DNA of 64,000 nucleotides from Cupriavidus necator A5-1 (GTDB taxonomy: Bacteria; Pseudomonadota; Gammaproteobacteria; Burkholderiales; Burkholderiaceae). The stretch is taken from contig NZ_JQLI01000008.1 of NCBI RefSeq assembly GCF_000744095.1, forward strand, positions 3,410,001 through 3,474,000, in the 5' to 3' direction. The notes below the pieces were generated by a model. That model was not told the origin of the DNA. It was given only the letters and a program-made list of their open reading frames with translations, and did not search any database. Below are positions 46,669-55,798 of this stretch, one piece after another (the stretch's first letter is position 1; each line of letters starts with the position of its first letter). Both the position numbers and the translations under genes were made by a program.

Positions 46669-48753
46669 TCAGTGCAGTTGCCTGTAGATCTCTTCGGCCA
46701 GGCCGCGTGAAATGCCCTCCACGCTGGCCAGTTCATCGATGCTGGCCGCCATCACGCCGCGCAGGCCGCCAAAGCGGGTCAGCAGCTTCTGGCGCCGACG
46801 CGCGCCGATGCCTTCGATCTCTTCCAGCCGCGAGGTGGTGCGCGTCTTGGCGCGGCGCGCGCGCATGCCGGTGATGGCGAAACGGTGCGCCTCGTCGCGG
46901 ATCTGCGCCACCAGCATCAGCGCCGCACTGCCCTGCCCCAGTTCCAGCGAGGAGCGGCCATCGGCGAACACCAGCGTCTCCAGGCCGACCTTGCGGCCCT
47001 CGCCCTTGGCCACGCCGACCAGCAGGCCGATATCCAGGCCGAGTTCCTCGAACACCTGCCGTGCCACCTCGACCTGGCCCTTGCCGCCGTCGATCAGCAC
47101 GATCTGCGGCAGCAGCGCCGCGGCTTCTCCGCCGGCTTCCAGCCCGCCGTCTTCCTGGATCTGCTCAACCAGCTTCTGGTAGCGCCGGGTCAGCACCTGG
47201 CGCATGGCCGCGTAGTCGTCGCCCGGGATAATGTCCTGGATGTTGTAGCGGCGGTACTCGCTGTTCTGCATGTCATGGCGGTGGTAGACCACGCACGACG
47301 CCTGGGTGGCCTCGCCGGCGGTATGGCTGATGTCGAAGCACTCCACGCGCAGCAGCGCCAGGTCTTCCAGGTCCAGCCCAATGGTTTCAGCCAGCGCGCG
47401 CGTGCGCGCCTCCTGGCTGCCCTGCTCGGCCAGCCGGCGTGCCAGCGCCAGCGCCGCGCCCTGCTGTGCCATCTCCAGCCAGACCTTGCGCTGGCCCTGC
47501 GGCTGCCGCACCAGCGCGACCTTGCGGCCGGCGTGCAGCGTCAGCGCCTCCAGCACCGCGCTGTCGTCCGGCACGTGGCTGACCACGATGATCGGCGGCG
47601 CGGGCTGCTCCAGGTAGTGCTGCACCATGAAGGCCGACAGCACGCGCGTGGCGATGCGATCGACGGTCAGCGGCTGCGCGGCTTCGGCGGCGCTGGCTTG
47701 TTCGTCGCCAATCGCTTCGCGCTCGTCCGCATCCTCGACGATCATCGCCGCCTCGTCGGCATGCGCCGGGAAGTAGGCCTTGTCGCCCAGGTGGCGGCCG
47801 CCGCGCACCATGGCCAGGTTGACGCAGGCGCGCCCGCCCTCCACGGCCACGGCCAGCACGTCGATGTCGCGCGCCTGTCCGCCCACCTCTTCCACGGCCT
47901 GGCGCTTGAGCACGGTCGACAGCGCCGCGATCTGGTCGCGCACCGCCGCCGCCTGCTCGAACTCCAGCCGCTCCGCGTGCTGCTCCATCTTGCCTTGCAG
48001 GCCTTCCAGCACTTCGTTCTGGCGGCCCTGCAGGAAGCGCGCCGCGTTGGCGACGTCGCGCGCGTAGTCCTCTTCGCTGATGGCGTTGACGCAGGGCCCG
48101 GTGCAGCGGTGGATCTGGTGCAGCAGGCACGGCCGGGTGCGGTTGTTGAAGACAGTGTCTTCGCAGGTGCGCAGCTGGAACACCTTCTGCAGGATCTGCA
48201 TGCTCTCGCGCACCGCATAGGCGCTGGGGAACGGCCCGAAATACTGGTGCTTGCGGTCGGTCGCGCCTCGGTAGTACGCCATGCGCGGGAATCGGTGCCC
48301 GGTCAGCTTCAGGAACGGGTACGACTTGTCGTCGCGGAATAGGATGTTGTAGCGCGGCGCCAGCGCCTTGATCAGGTTGTTCTCGAGCAGCAGCGCTTCG
48401 GCCTCGGTGCGCACCACCGTGGTCTCGATACGGGCGATGCGCGCCACCATCATCGCGATGCGCGGCGACAGCTGGGTTTTGTTGAAGTAGCTGGAGACGC
48501 GCTTCTTCAGGTCGCGCGCCTTGCCGACATAGAGCACATTGCCGGCGGCATCGAAATAGCGGTACACGCCCGGCAGGCCGGGCAGCCGGGAAATGACCGG
48601 GCGGGGGTCGAACGGCTCCGGCTGGGCTTCAGGTGTCGCCTCGGCAGTCACCTCGGCAGTCACCTCGGCATTCAACTCGGCAGGCTGGGCGGCCGGTGAC
48701 TCGGCCGGCGTTTCGTCGGCGCTTTTCGGGGAATCGGGTTGCTGGTCGGACAT
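46669..48753 (-). CDS. uvrC: Excinuclease ABC subunit C
   Basis: 694 aa. The N-terminal GIY-YIG nuclease (LPGLPGVYRYFDAAGNVLYVG, KARDLKKRVSSYF) is followed by a UVR domain, an RNase H-like nuclease (CFDISHTAGE) and a C-terminal helix-hairpin-helix pair. It makes both incisions in nucleotide excision repair. A ~50-residue N-terminal extension rich in Ala/Glu/Pro includes EVTAEVTAEATPEAQ, encoded by a 12-bp tandem repeat. Most UvrC proteins begin near the GIY-YIG domain, so this extension is unusual. Confidence 0.95.
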   Translation of the reverse strand: MSDQQPDSPKSADETPAESPAAQPAELNAEVTAEVTAEATPEAQPEPFDPRPVISRLPGLPGVYRYFDAAGNVLYVGKARDLKKRVSSYFNKTQLSPRIAMMVARIARIETTVVRTEAEALLLENNLIKALAPRYNILFRDDKSYPFLKLTGHRFPRMAYYRGATDRKHQYFGPFPSAYAVRESMQILQKVFQLRTCEDTVFNNRTRPCLLHQIHRCTGPCVNAISEEDYARDVANAARFLQGRQNEVLEGLQGKMEQHAERLEFEQAAAVRDQIAALSTVLKRQAVEEVGGQARDIDVLAVAVEGGRACVNLAMVRGGRHLGDKAYFPAHADEAAMIVEDADEREAIGDEQASAAEAAQPLTVDRIATRVLSAFMVQHYLEQPAPPIIVVSHVPDDSAVLEALTLHAGRKVALVRQPQGQRKVWLEMAQQGAALALARRLAEQGSQEARTRALAETIGLDLEDLALLRVECFDISHTAGEATQASCVVYHRHDMQNSEYRRYNIQDIIPGDDYAAMRQVLTRRYQKLVEQIQEDGGLEAGGEAAALLPQIVLIDGGKGQVEVARQVFEELGLDIGLLVGVAKGEGRKVGLETLVFADGRSSLELGQGSAALMLVAQIRDEAHRFAITGMRARRAKTRTTSRLEEIEGIGARRRQKLLTRFGGLRGVMAASIDELASVEGISRGLAEEIYRQLH
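48639..48686. repeat. 12-bp tandem repeat in uvrC N-terminal region
   Basis: CCTCGGCAGTCA occurs twice exactly (48639-48650, 48651-48662), then as CCTCGGCATTCA and a decayed fourth copy. It adds four codons per copy without changing the frame, so copy number could vary between strains. Confidence 0.8.
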
Positions 48754-48865
48754 TGGGGGACGGTGACCGCTACACGGCCTGCACGCACCAAAAGCGGCAT
48801 GGCCTCTAAAATCGCAAGTTTAGAGCAATTCAGCGGGTGCCCCGCCCGTGCTCCCCTCACCTGCC

Positions 48866-50026
48866 ATGCCTATCCGCTCCTGGGACATCTTCTGCACCGT
48901 GATCGACAATTTCGGCGACATCGGCGTCTGCTGGCGGCTGGCGCGCCAGCTCGCGCAGGAGCACGGCCACGCGGTACGGCTGTGGGTCGATGACCTGGCG
49001 AGCTTCGCGCGGCTGGCGCCGGAACTCGATACCGGCGCCACCGTGCAGCGCCTGGCGGGCGTGGAGATTCGTCCGTGGCGGCCGGATGCCGACAGCGACG
49101 TGGATGACACTGCAGGGGTCGAGCCGCACGATGCCGTCATCGAAGCCTTCGCCTGTGACGTGCCGCAAGCCTTCCTGGCCCGCATGGCCGCGCGCCATCC
49201 CAAACCCGCCTGGATCAACCTGGAATACATGAGTGCCGAGCCCTGGGTACGGGAGCACCATGCGATGCCCTCGCCCCATCCGCGACTGCCGCTGGTGAAG
49301 CATTTCTTCTTCCCCGGTTTCGAACCCGGCACCGGCGGCCTGCTGCGGGAATCGATGCTGGGCGCGCAGCGTGCCGCCTTCCTCGGCGGCACGGCCACCC
49401 AGGCGACCCTGTGGCACCGGCTGAGCGTGACGCCCCGACCCGGCACGCTGCGCGTGAGCCTGTTTGCATACCGCAACCCGGCTCTGCCCGCGCTGCTGGA
49501 GCAATGGCGCGATACCGCCGAGGCGGTCCATTGCCTGGTGCCCGCCGGCCTGGCCGCGGACCAGGTCGCCGAATGGCTAGGCGCCCCGCTGCGGATTGGC
49601 GACCCGGTAGTGCGCGGCAGCCTGTGTGTGCAGCAGATCCCCTTCGTACGCCAGGAGCACTATGACGAACTGCTGTGGGCCTGCGACCTGAACTTCGTGC
49701 GTGGCGAGGATTCGTTCGTGCGCGCGCAGTGGGCGGCGCGGCCGCTGGTCTGGCAAATCTACCCCCAGGACGATGCCGCACATCGTGCCAAGCTCGACGC
49801 GTGGCTCGACCTGTTCCGCCAGAGCGGCGTTGAACCCGACGCGGTCGGCGCGCTGACGGACTTCTGGCACGCCTGGAACGGCTTTGGCACCGCTCTCGAC
49901 TGGCCGCGGCTGCGTGCGCACCTGCAGGCACTTGTCGCGGTCGCACCGCGTTGGGAGCGGCGCATACAGCATCCCGGCGACCTTGCCGCCAACATGGTGG
50001 CGTTTTGCGAAAATCAGGTAAAATAA
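48866..50026 (+). CDS. earP: EF-P arginine rhamnosyltransferase EarP
   Basis: 386 aa GT-B fold enzyme (DUF2331). The N-terminal motif WDIFCTVIDNFGDIGVCWRL carries the conserved Asp pair used for EF-P arginine binding. The C-terminal FVRGEDSFVRAQWAARPLVW contains the conserved RGEDS segment for the nucleotide-sugar. It transfers rhamnose from dTDP-rhamnose to Arg32 of EF-P. efp follows 211 nt later. The ATG at 48866 is preferred to a GTG at 48848. Confidence 0.94.
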   Translation: MPIRSWDIFCTVIDNFGDIGVCWRLARQLAQEHGHAVRLWVDDLASFARLAPELDTGATVQRLAGVEIRPWRPDADSDVDDTAGVEPHDAVIEAFACDVPQAFLARMAARHPKPAWINLEYMSAEPWVREHHAMPSPHPRLPLVKHFFFPGFEPGTGGLLRESMLGAQRAAFLGGTATQATLWHRLSVTPRPGTLRVSLFAYRNPALPALLEQWRDTAEAVHCLVPAGLAADQVAEWLGAPLRIGDPVVRGSLCVQQIPFVRQEHYDELLWACDLNFVRGEDSFVRAQWAARPLVWQIYPQDDAAHRAKLDAWLDLFRQSGVEPDAVGALTDFWHAWNGFGTALDWPRLRAHLQALVAVAPRWERRIQHPGDLAANMVAFCENQVK

Positions 50027-50237
50027 CCGGTTGATCCAAATGGCGACCGGGCCGGAGAACCAGGGCCTCTCCCAAGCGTCAAAACGACCTTGGGCGAAGA
50101 CCTGAATGCAAGCTGAGCACGGGGTCGCGAGCGCGTGAATGCCTCTCGCTGGGGCTCACAGGCTCACCGCAGGTGATGCCGGCAGCGCGCCTTCGCCATT
50201 CCAAATTCCTACTTTCTATTTCAGGAAATCAGTTCAG

Positions 50238-50798
50238 ATGAAAATCGCACAGGAACTCCGCGTCGGTAACGTCTTCATGATCGGCGGCGATCCGATGGTC
50301 GTGCAGAAGGCCGAGTACAACAAGTCGGGCCGCAACGCAGCCGTGGTCAAGATGAAGTACAAGAACCTGCTGACCGACGCCCCGGGCGAGTCGGTGTTCA
50401 AGGCCGACGACAAGTTCGAGGTCGTGGTGCTGGAGCGGCGCGAATGCACCTACTCGTACTTCGCTGACCCGATGTACGTGTTCATGGACACCGACTACAA
50501 CCAGTACGAAGTCGAGCAGGACAGCATGGGCGACTCGCTGAACTACCTCGAAGACGGCATGACCGTGGAAGTGGTGTTCTACAACGACAAGGCCATCTCG
50601 GTTGAAATGCCGACCACGCTGGTCCGTGAAATCGTCTACACCGAGCCGGCCGTCAAGGGCGACACCTCGTCGGGCAAGGTGCTCAAGGGCGCCAAGATCA
50701 ACACCGGCTTCGAACTGCAAGTGCCGCTGTTCTGCAGCATCGGCGACAAGATCGAAATCGACACCCGCACCGGCGAATACCGCAGCCGCGCCAACTAA
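50238..50798 (+). CDS. efp: Elongation factor P
   Basis: 186 aa, three beta-barrel domains. The tip loop reads EYNKSGRNAAV with Arg32 at the modified position, the arginine type that pairs with EarP rather than the lysine type of E. coli. It relieves ribosome stalling at polyproline stretches, useful here for proteins such as TonB and the Pro-rich secreted proteins. A terminator follows. The 211-nt upstream region may contain its own promoter. Confidence 0.97.
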   Translation: MKIAQELRVGNVFMIGGDPMVVQKAEYNKSGRNAAVVKMKYKNLLTDAPGESVFKADDKFEVVVLERRECTYSYFADPMYVFMDTDYNQYEVEQDSMGDSLNYLEDGMTVEVVFYNDKAISVEMPTTLVREIVYTEPAVKGDTSSGKVLKGAKINTGFELQVPLFCSIGDKIEIDTRTGEYRSRAN

Positions 50799-50838
50799 GG
50801 CGTTCGCTTGACCCTGCCTTCTCAGCGGGGCCGGTATG

Positions 50839-50865
50839 AAAAAAGGCAGCCTCGGCTGCCTTTTT
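50839..50865 (+). terminator. Rho-independent terminator after efp
   Basis: AAAAAAGGCAGC-CTCG-GCTGCCTTTTT has a perfect stem and an A/T-run on both sides. It may also serve the convergent nagZ, whose stop is 22 nt away. Confidence 0.93.
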
Positions 50866-50887
50866 GCATTTCTGCACGACGCTCCGA

Positions 50888-51955
50888 TCAGGCGATCAGC
50901 GCGTGCTCCTTCAGCGTGCGCAGCGCGGCGCGGTATTCCCCTTCCTGCTGCAGCTTGTTCCAGTCCATCGGCTTGCGGCGCGGGAACAGCTTGCGGATGC
51001 GGCGCTGCGAGGTCTTGTCGATGCCGACATCCAGCTCAGTCAGCAGCTGGTCGGCACGGTCCGGATGGTTGCAGATCAGCACCATGTCGCAACCGGCGGT
51101 CAGCGCCGCGCGCGCGGCCTCGGTCACGTTGCCGGCGACGCTGGCGCCTTCCATGCTCAGGTCGTCGCTGAAGATCACGCCCTCGAAGCCGAGCTGCGTG
51201 CGCAGCACGTCCTGCAGCCAGTAGCGCGAGAAGCCGGCTGGGTTCGGATCGACCTTGGGGTAGATCACGTGCGCCGGCATCACCGACGACAGCGTCAGGC
51301 CCAGCCATTCATACGGGCGCGCATCCTGCCCGATGATCTCGTCCAGCGAGCGCTCGTCGACCGGAATCGCCACATGCGAATCGGCCTCGACATAGCCGTG
51401 GCCGGGGAAGTGCTTGCCGCAATTGCTCATGCCCGCGAGCAACAGGCCATGGTTCAGGTGGCCGGCCAGCATGCTCACCACGCGCGGGTCGGCGTGGAAG
51501 GCGCGGTCGCCGATCACGGCGCTGCGGCCATAGCCCAGGTCGAGCACCGGAGTGAAGCTGAAATCGATATCGCAGGCGCGCAGCTCGGCAGCCAGCACGT
51601 AGCCGCAGGCCACCGCCGCCTTGGTCGCGGCCAGCACATCGCGGTCCCACAGCTCGCCCAGGCGGTGCATTGCCGGCAGATGGGTAAAGCCGTCGGTCTT
51701 GCAGCGCTGCACGCGCCCGCCTTCATGGTCGATGCAGATCAACACGTCGTCGCGCACCGCGCGGATCGCGCGCGTCAGCCCTTGCAGCTGCGAGCGCGAC
51801 TCGAAATTGCGGGCGAACAGGATCACACCGCCGGTCAGCGGATGCGCGATGCGGCGCGCATCTTGCGCGTCGAGCTGCTTGCCGACGACGTCGAGGACGA
51901 CCGGGCCCGGCCGCTTGCCGGAATTCTTCTTGGGCATGGAAGTTGTTAAATTCAC
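50888..51955 (-). CDS. nagZ: Beta-N-acetylhexosaminidase NagZ
   Basis: 355 aa from a GTG at 51955 that overlaps the acpS stop as GTGA; an ATG at 51937 would give 349 aa. Glycoside hydrolase family 3 motifs are seen: GGVILFARNF, ICIDHEGGRVQR, the loop KHFPGHGYVEADSH with the catalytic His, and the nucleophile Asp in VIFSDDLSMEGA. It removes GlcNAc from anhydro-muropeptides in the cytoplasm during peptidoglycan recycling. It is last in the pdxJ-acpS-nagZ chain. Confidence 0.95.
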   Translation of the reverse strand: MNLTTSMPKKNSGKRPGPVVLDVVGKQLDAQDARRIAHPLTGGVILFARNFESRSQLQGLTRAIRAVRDDVLICIDHEGGRVQRCKTDGFTHLPAMHRLGELWDRDVLAATKAAVACGYVLAAELRACDIDFSFTPVLDLGYGRSAVIGDRAFHADPRVVSMLAGHLNHGLLLAGMSNCGKHFPGHGYVEADSHVAIPVDERSLDEIIGQDARPYEWLGLTLSSVMPAHVIYPKVDPNPAGFSRYWLQDVLRTQLGFEGVIFSDDLSMEGASVAGNVTEAARAALTAGCDMVLICNHPDRADQLLTELDVGIDKTSQRRIRKLFPRRKPMDWNKLQQEGEYRAALRTLKEHALIA

Positions 51956-52374
51956 AAAGCTGTAGGTTGGGAAGCCGGCGCGTCCGTACGCTCGGCTATC
52001 GCGAAGGCGACCGCATAGTCGTGTTCGTCACTGACACTGACCCGCACGGTGATCCCGCGTTCCGCCAGCCATGCGGCGAGTTCGCCGTGGCACACCGGCG
52101 TCGGCTCGCCGGAGGGCAGGTTCATCAGTTCCATCGCGCGCCACGTCATCGGCCAGTGCATGCCCCGGCCGATCGCCTTGGAGAAAGCTTCCTTGGCGGC
52201 GAAGCGCGTGGCCAGGAAGGCGAGCCCGCGTTTCTCCGAGCGTGCCTTGCGCGCGTGGTACTTGGCCAGCTCATTGGGGCCGAGCACCTTTTCGGCAAAG
52301 CGGCCGTTGGTGCGTTCCATCACGCCCTGCACGCGGGCGATCTGGATGATATCGGTGCCGACGCCGTAGATCAC
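51952..52374 (-). CDS. acpS: Holo-[acyl-carrier-protein] synthase
   Basis: 140 aa. MIYGVGTDIIQIARV has the Mg-binding Asp8; the second metal motif is RFAAKEAFSKAIG. It transfers 4'-phosphopantetheine from CoA to acyl carrier protein. The GTG start overlaps the pdxJ stop (GTGA) and its stop overlaps the nagZ GTG, so all three are translationally coupled. Confidence 0.96.
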   Translation of the reverse strand: MIYGVGTDIIQIARVQGVMERTNGRFAEKVLGPNELAKYHARKARSEKRGLAFLATRFAAKEAFSKAIGRGMHWPMTWRAMELMNLPSGEPTPVCHGELAAWLAERGITVRVSVSDEHDYAVAFAIAERTDAPASQPTAL

Positions 52375-53153
52375 GCCGGCTCGCTCGCGGCGGGATAGCG
52401 CGTGCCCAGGCGTGCGGCCACCATGATGGCCTTCATCTCGCGCACGGCGTTCTGCCAGCCGGCGAACACCGCATGGGCCACGATCGCATGGCCGATGTTG
52501 AGTTCCTTGATGCCAGGCAGCGCGGCGATCGGCTGCACATTGGTGTAGTGCAGGCCATGGCCGGCGTTGACCACCAGGCCATGCTTCATGCCGGCGTCGA
52601 CGCCGTCGGCGATGCGACGGTATTCGATGGCCAGCTCGTCCGGCGTGTGCGCGTCGGCGTAGGCGCCGGTATGCAGCTCGATCACCGGCGCGCCGCAGGC
52701 AGCTGCGGCGGCGATCTGGTCAGGGTTGGCATCGATGAACAGCGACACGCGGATACCGACGCCCGCCAGCTGCGCGCAGGCAGCCTTGACCTGCTCGAAG
52801 CGGCCGGCCACGTCGAGGCCGCCCTCGGTGGTCACCTCCTCGCGGCGCTCGGGCACCAGGCACACGTCCTGCGGACGGATCTCGCAGGCGATGTCGAGCA
52901 TTTCCTGCGTGATCGCGCATTCCAGGTTCATGCGTGTAGCCAGTTGCGGGCGCAGCGCGCGCACGTCGGCATCGCGGATATGGCGGCGGTCTTCGCGCAG
53001 GTGCAGCGTGATCAGGTCGGCGCCGGCCTCTTCCGCCTGCAGAGCGGCACGGATGGGATCGGGATAGACGGTGCCGCGCGCATTGCGCAGCGTGGCGACG
53101 TGGTCGATATTGACGCCAAGGTCGATGACGCCCGGATTTGCGTGGAAGATCAT
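52371..53153 (-). CDS. pdxJ: Pyridoxine 5'-phosphate synthase
   Basis: 260 aa TIM-barrel enzyme. Motifs: LGVNIDHVATLRNARGT, LITLHLREDRRHIRDAD and VNAGHGLHYTNV, with catalytic His/Glu residues. It condenses 1-deoxyxylulose-5-phosphate with aminoacetone phosphate to make vitamin B6 phosphate. It lies between recO and acpS in the conserved order. Confidence 0.96.
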   Translation of the reverse strand: MIFHANPGVIDLGVNIDHVATLRNARGTVYPDPIRAALQAEEAGADLITLHLREDRRHIRDADVRALRPQLATRMNLECAITQEMLDIACEIRPQDVCLVPERREEVTTEGGLDVAGRFEQVKAACAQLAGVGIRVSLFIDANPDQIAAAAACGAPVIELHTGAYADAHTPDELAIEYRRIADGVDAGMKHGLVVNAGHGLHYTNVQPIAALPGIKELNIGHAIVAHAVFAGWQNAVREMKAIMVAARLGTRYPAASEPA

Positions 53154-53196
53154 GCGAGCAGGTGCAGGAGTGATTCGGAGTGTGTGCTTGTATCGT

Positions 53197-54084
53197 TCAG
53201 AGATACTGCAGGTCGATCAGTATCTGGCGCGTCTTCAGCGGCGCGCCTTGCAGATAATAATGCAGCAGGAAACGCATCAGCGCCCGGCTTTGCGCCGCGG
53301 TCTGCGCGCGGCTGTAATCGTCCTGCGCCATGTCGAGCAGCGTCTGTCCCGACACCACCGGCCACGATGACGGATCGCTCGGCTGCGCGCGGCGCACGCC
53401 GCGCTCGGGCTGGTAGACGTAGTCCAGTCCCGGCTGGACGCGCTCGCCGGTGCTCAGGCACTGGTCGAAGGCCACCGCGAAGCCGGTCTCCTGCAGCAAT
53501 ACGCGTTCGAAGCTGCGCAGCACAAGGCCCGCAGGCTCGCCGTGCGCGAGCCGCGTCAGCGTCGTCAGGTAATGGCGGAACAGTGTGGGATGCGCGTCTT
53601 CCCGTGGACAGAAGCGCATCAGCAATTCATTCAGGTAGAACGCCGACAACAGCGCATCGCCGTCCAGCGGCGGCATGCCGCCAACCCATTCGGCCCTGGT
53701 CAGCGTCTTGACCTCGCCGCGCCCGCTCCACGATACCGAAACCGGGTGGAAATGCTGCAGCACCGCGCGCAGCGCCGAATGCGGGCGCTTGGCGCCCTTG
53801 GCCACCATCGACATGCGGCCGTGGTCGCGCGTGAAGACGTCGAGGATCAAGCTGGTCTCGCGGTAGGGCCAGGCGTGCAGCACGAAGCCGGGCTGGTCGG
53901 CCACGCGCGACTCGGGGCGCGCCGGCACGATGCGCATGGCGCGGTCCATCATCGCGCGCGCGGCCGCATCGGCCATGCCGGGCAGCGCCTTGCTGTCGAG
54001 CAGTTCGGCCGCCTCGTCGACCACGGGGTCGGCGCGGCGGGCGCGGGGCGCCGGCGCGCGCGCGATGTCAGCCGTCTTGCTCAC
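53197..54084 (-). CDS. recO: DNA repair protein RecO
   Basis: 295 aa. The OB-fold begins FVLHAWPYRETSLILDVFTR and continues GRMSMVAKGAKRP. A helical C-terminal domain with FYLNELLMRFCPREDAH follows. RecO loads RecA onto SSB-coated DNA with RecR. About 65 residues of Ala/Arg-rich sequence precede the OB-fold, longer than in enterobacterial RecO. An internal start is possible, but coupling to era (8 nt gap) favours the upstream ATG. Confidence 0.92.
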   Translation of the reverse strand: MSKTADIARAPAPRARRADPVVDEAAELLDSKALPGMADAAARAMMDRAMRIVPARPESRVADQPGFVLHAWPYRETSLILDVFTRDHGRMSMVAKGAKRPHSALRAVLQHFHPVSVSWSGRGEVKTLTRAEWVGGMPPLDGDALLSAFYLNELLMRFCPREDAHPTLFRHYLTTLTRLAHGEPAGLVLRSFERVLLQETGFAVAFDQCLSTGERVQPGLDYVYQPERGVRRAQPSDPSSWPVVSGQTLLDMAQDDYSRAQTAAQSRALMRFLLHYYLQGAPLKTRQILIDLQYL

Positions 54085-54091
54085 CGGTTGC

Positions 54092-55030
54092 TCACTCGTA
54101 GCCGTAAGCCCGCAGCCCTGCTTCGTTGTCGGCCCAGCCGCTCTTCACCTTGATCCACATCTCGAGGTAGACCTTGCCGTCGAACAGCTTTTCCATGTCG
54201 AGGCGCGCCTCGGTGGAGATCTGCTTGAGCTTGCTGCCCTTGTTGCCGATGATCATGGCCTTGTGCGCGTCGCGCTCGACCAGGATGGTGGCAAAGACGC
54301 GGCGCAGGCGCCCTTCCGTCTCGAACTTGTCGATCACCACGGTGCTGGTGTACGGCAGTTCGTCGCCGGTCCAGCGGAACACCTTTTCGCGGATGATCTC
54401 GGAAGCCAGGAAGCGCTCGCTGCGATCGGTCATCGCGTCGGCGTCGTACATCGGCTCGCCTTCCGGCAGGTAGGGCCGGATGATGTCGAACAGGCGCGCG
54501 ATATGGTCGCGGGTCTTGGCCGTCATCGGCACCACTTCGCGGAACGGGAACAGCTGCCCCATCTTTTCCAGGAAGGGCATCATCACTTCCGAGCGGTTCT
54601 CGCCGGTAACGCGGTCGAGCTTGTTGGCGATCAGCAGCACCGGTGTGTTCGTCGGCAGCAGCGACAGCACCTTCTCGTCGTCGGCGCCGTAGTAGCCGGC
54701 CTCGACCACGAACAGGATCAGGTCCACCGACGACAGCGTCGACGTGACCGCGCGGTTCAGCGAGCGGTTCAGCGCGCTGGCATGGCGGGTCTGGAAGCCT
54801 GGCGTATCGACGAACACATACTGCGCGTCATCCGTGGTCTGGATGCCGACGATGCGGTGCCGCGTGGTCTGCGCCTTGCGCGAGGTGATGCTGATCTTCT
54901 GGCCGACCAGCGCGTTCATCAGCGTGGACTTGCCCACGTTGGGGCGGCCGACGATGGCCACGGTGCCGCAGCGAAACGCCGCGGCCGGGGTATCCGCCGC
55001 GTCTTGCTGCGGATGGGTAGATTCGGTCAT
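54092..55030 (-). CDS. era: GTPase Era
   Basis: 312 aa. The G1 motif is VAIVGRPNVGKSTLMNAL, G3 is DTPGFQ and G4 is NKLD. A C-terminal KH domain contains IIGNKGSKLKQI. It acts in 16S rRNA maturation and 30S assembly. The ATG overlaps the rnc stop as ATGA. Confidence 0.97.
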   Translation of the reverse strand: MTESTHPQQDAADTPAAAFRCGTVAIVGRPNVGKSTLMNALVGQKISITSRKAQTTRHRIVGIQTTDDAQYVFVDTPGFQTRHASALNRSLNRAVTSTLSSVDLILFVVEAGYYGADDEKVLSLLPTNTPVLLIANKLDRVTGENRSEVMMPFLEKMGQLFPFREVVPMTAKTRDHIARLFDIIRPYLPEGEPMYDADAMTDRSERFLASEIIREKVFRWTGDELPYTSTVVIDKFETEGRLRRVFATILVERDAHKAMIIGNKGSKLKQISTEARLDMEKLFDGKVYLEMWIKVKSGWADNEAGLRAYGYE

Positions 55031-55797
55031 TCCTTCAACCTGAGAGACAGCTGTGGGTCCTGCGGCACGGGTTGCTTGCGGGTCTTGCCGGTACGCTCGG
55101 CGCGGCTGCGCTTGAGCAGCTGCGGCACCAGCTTCTGGACCTCGTCCAGTGCCAGCTTGGCGGCAGCCTGCTCGGCCGCGCGCCGCGAGGCGCCAGTGCC
55201 GAACACCCGGACTTCCAGTTTAGGCACCGTGCACTCGACTTCAAACTGCTGGCTGTGCGCGGCCCCGTGTGTGGCGATTACGTTATATTGCGGCAGGGCG
55301 ATCTTGTGGCCCTGCAGGTATTCCTGCAGCAGGGTCTTAGCGTCCTTGCCTAGCGTGCGCGGATCGACCTGCTCCAGGATCGGGATATAGAGCTTGCGGA
55401 TCAGCGCGCGCGCGGCGTCGAAGCCGGCGTCGAGGAACACCGCACCGACGATGGCTTCGAGCGCGTCGGCGAGGATGGACGGACGGCGGAAGCCACCGCT
55501 CTTCAGTTCGCCCTCGCCCAGGCGCAGCGTGTCGGACAGCTGCAGCATCTGGGCGATCTCGTACAGGGCCTGCTGCTTGACGAGGTTGGCCCGCACGCGC
55601 GACAGGTCGCCCTCGTCGAGCTTGCCGAACATGCCATAGAGCATGTCGGCCACGGCGCAGTTGAGCACCGAATCGCCCAGGAATTCAAGGCGTTCGTTGT
55701 GCTGGGCGCTGTGGCTGCGGTGCGTCAGCGCCTGTTGCAGCAATTCGGGCTTGCTGAATCGGTAGCCGAGTCGTTGCTGCAAGGCGTCGAAGTTCAT
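55027..55797 (-). CDS. rnc: Ribonuclease III
   Basis: 256 aa. The RNase III signature NERLEFLGDSVL with catalytic acidic residues is near residue 37. A C-terminal double-stranded-RNA-binding domain covers about 155-225. It processes rRNA precursors and double-stranded RNA. The gene order DUF4845-rnc-era-recO is standard for beta-proteobacteria. Confidence 0.97.
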   Translation of the reverse strand: MNFDALQQRLGYRFSKPELLQQALTHRSHSAQHNERLEFLGDSVLNCAVADMLYGMFGKLDEGDLSRVRANLVKQQALYEIAQMLQLSDTLRLGEGELKSGGFRRPSILADALEAIVGAVFLDAGFDAARALIRKLYIPILEQVDPRTLGKDAKTLLQEYLQGHKIALPQYNVIATHGAAHSQQFEVECTVPKLEVRVFGTGASRRAAEQAAAKLALDEVQKLVPQLLKRSRAERTGKTRKQPVPQDPQLSLRLKE

Positions 55798-55798
55798 A

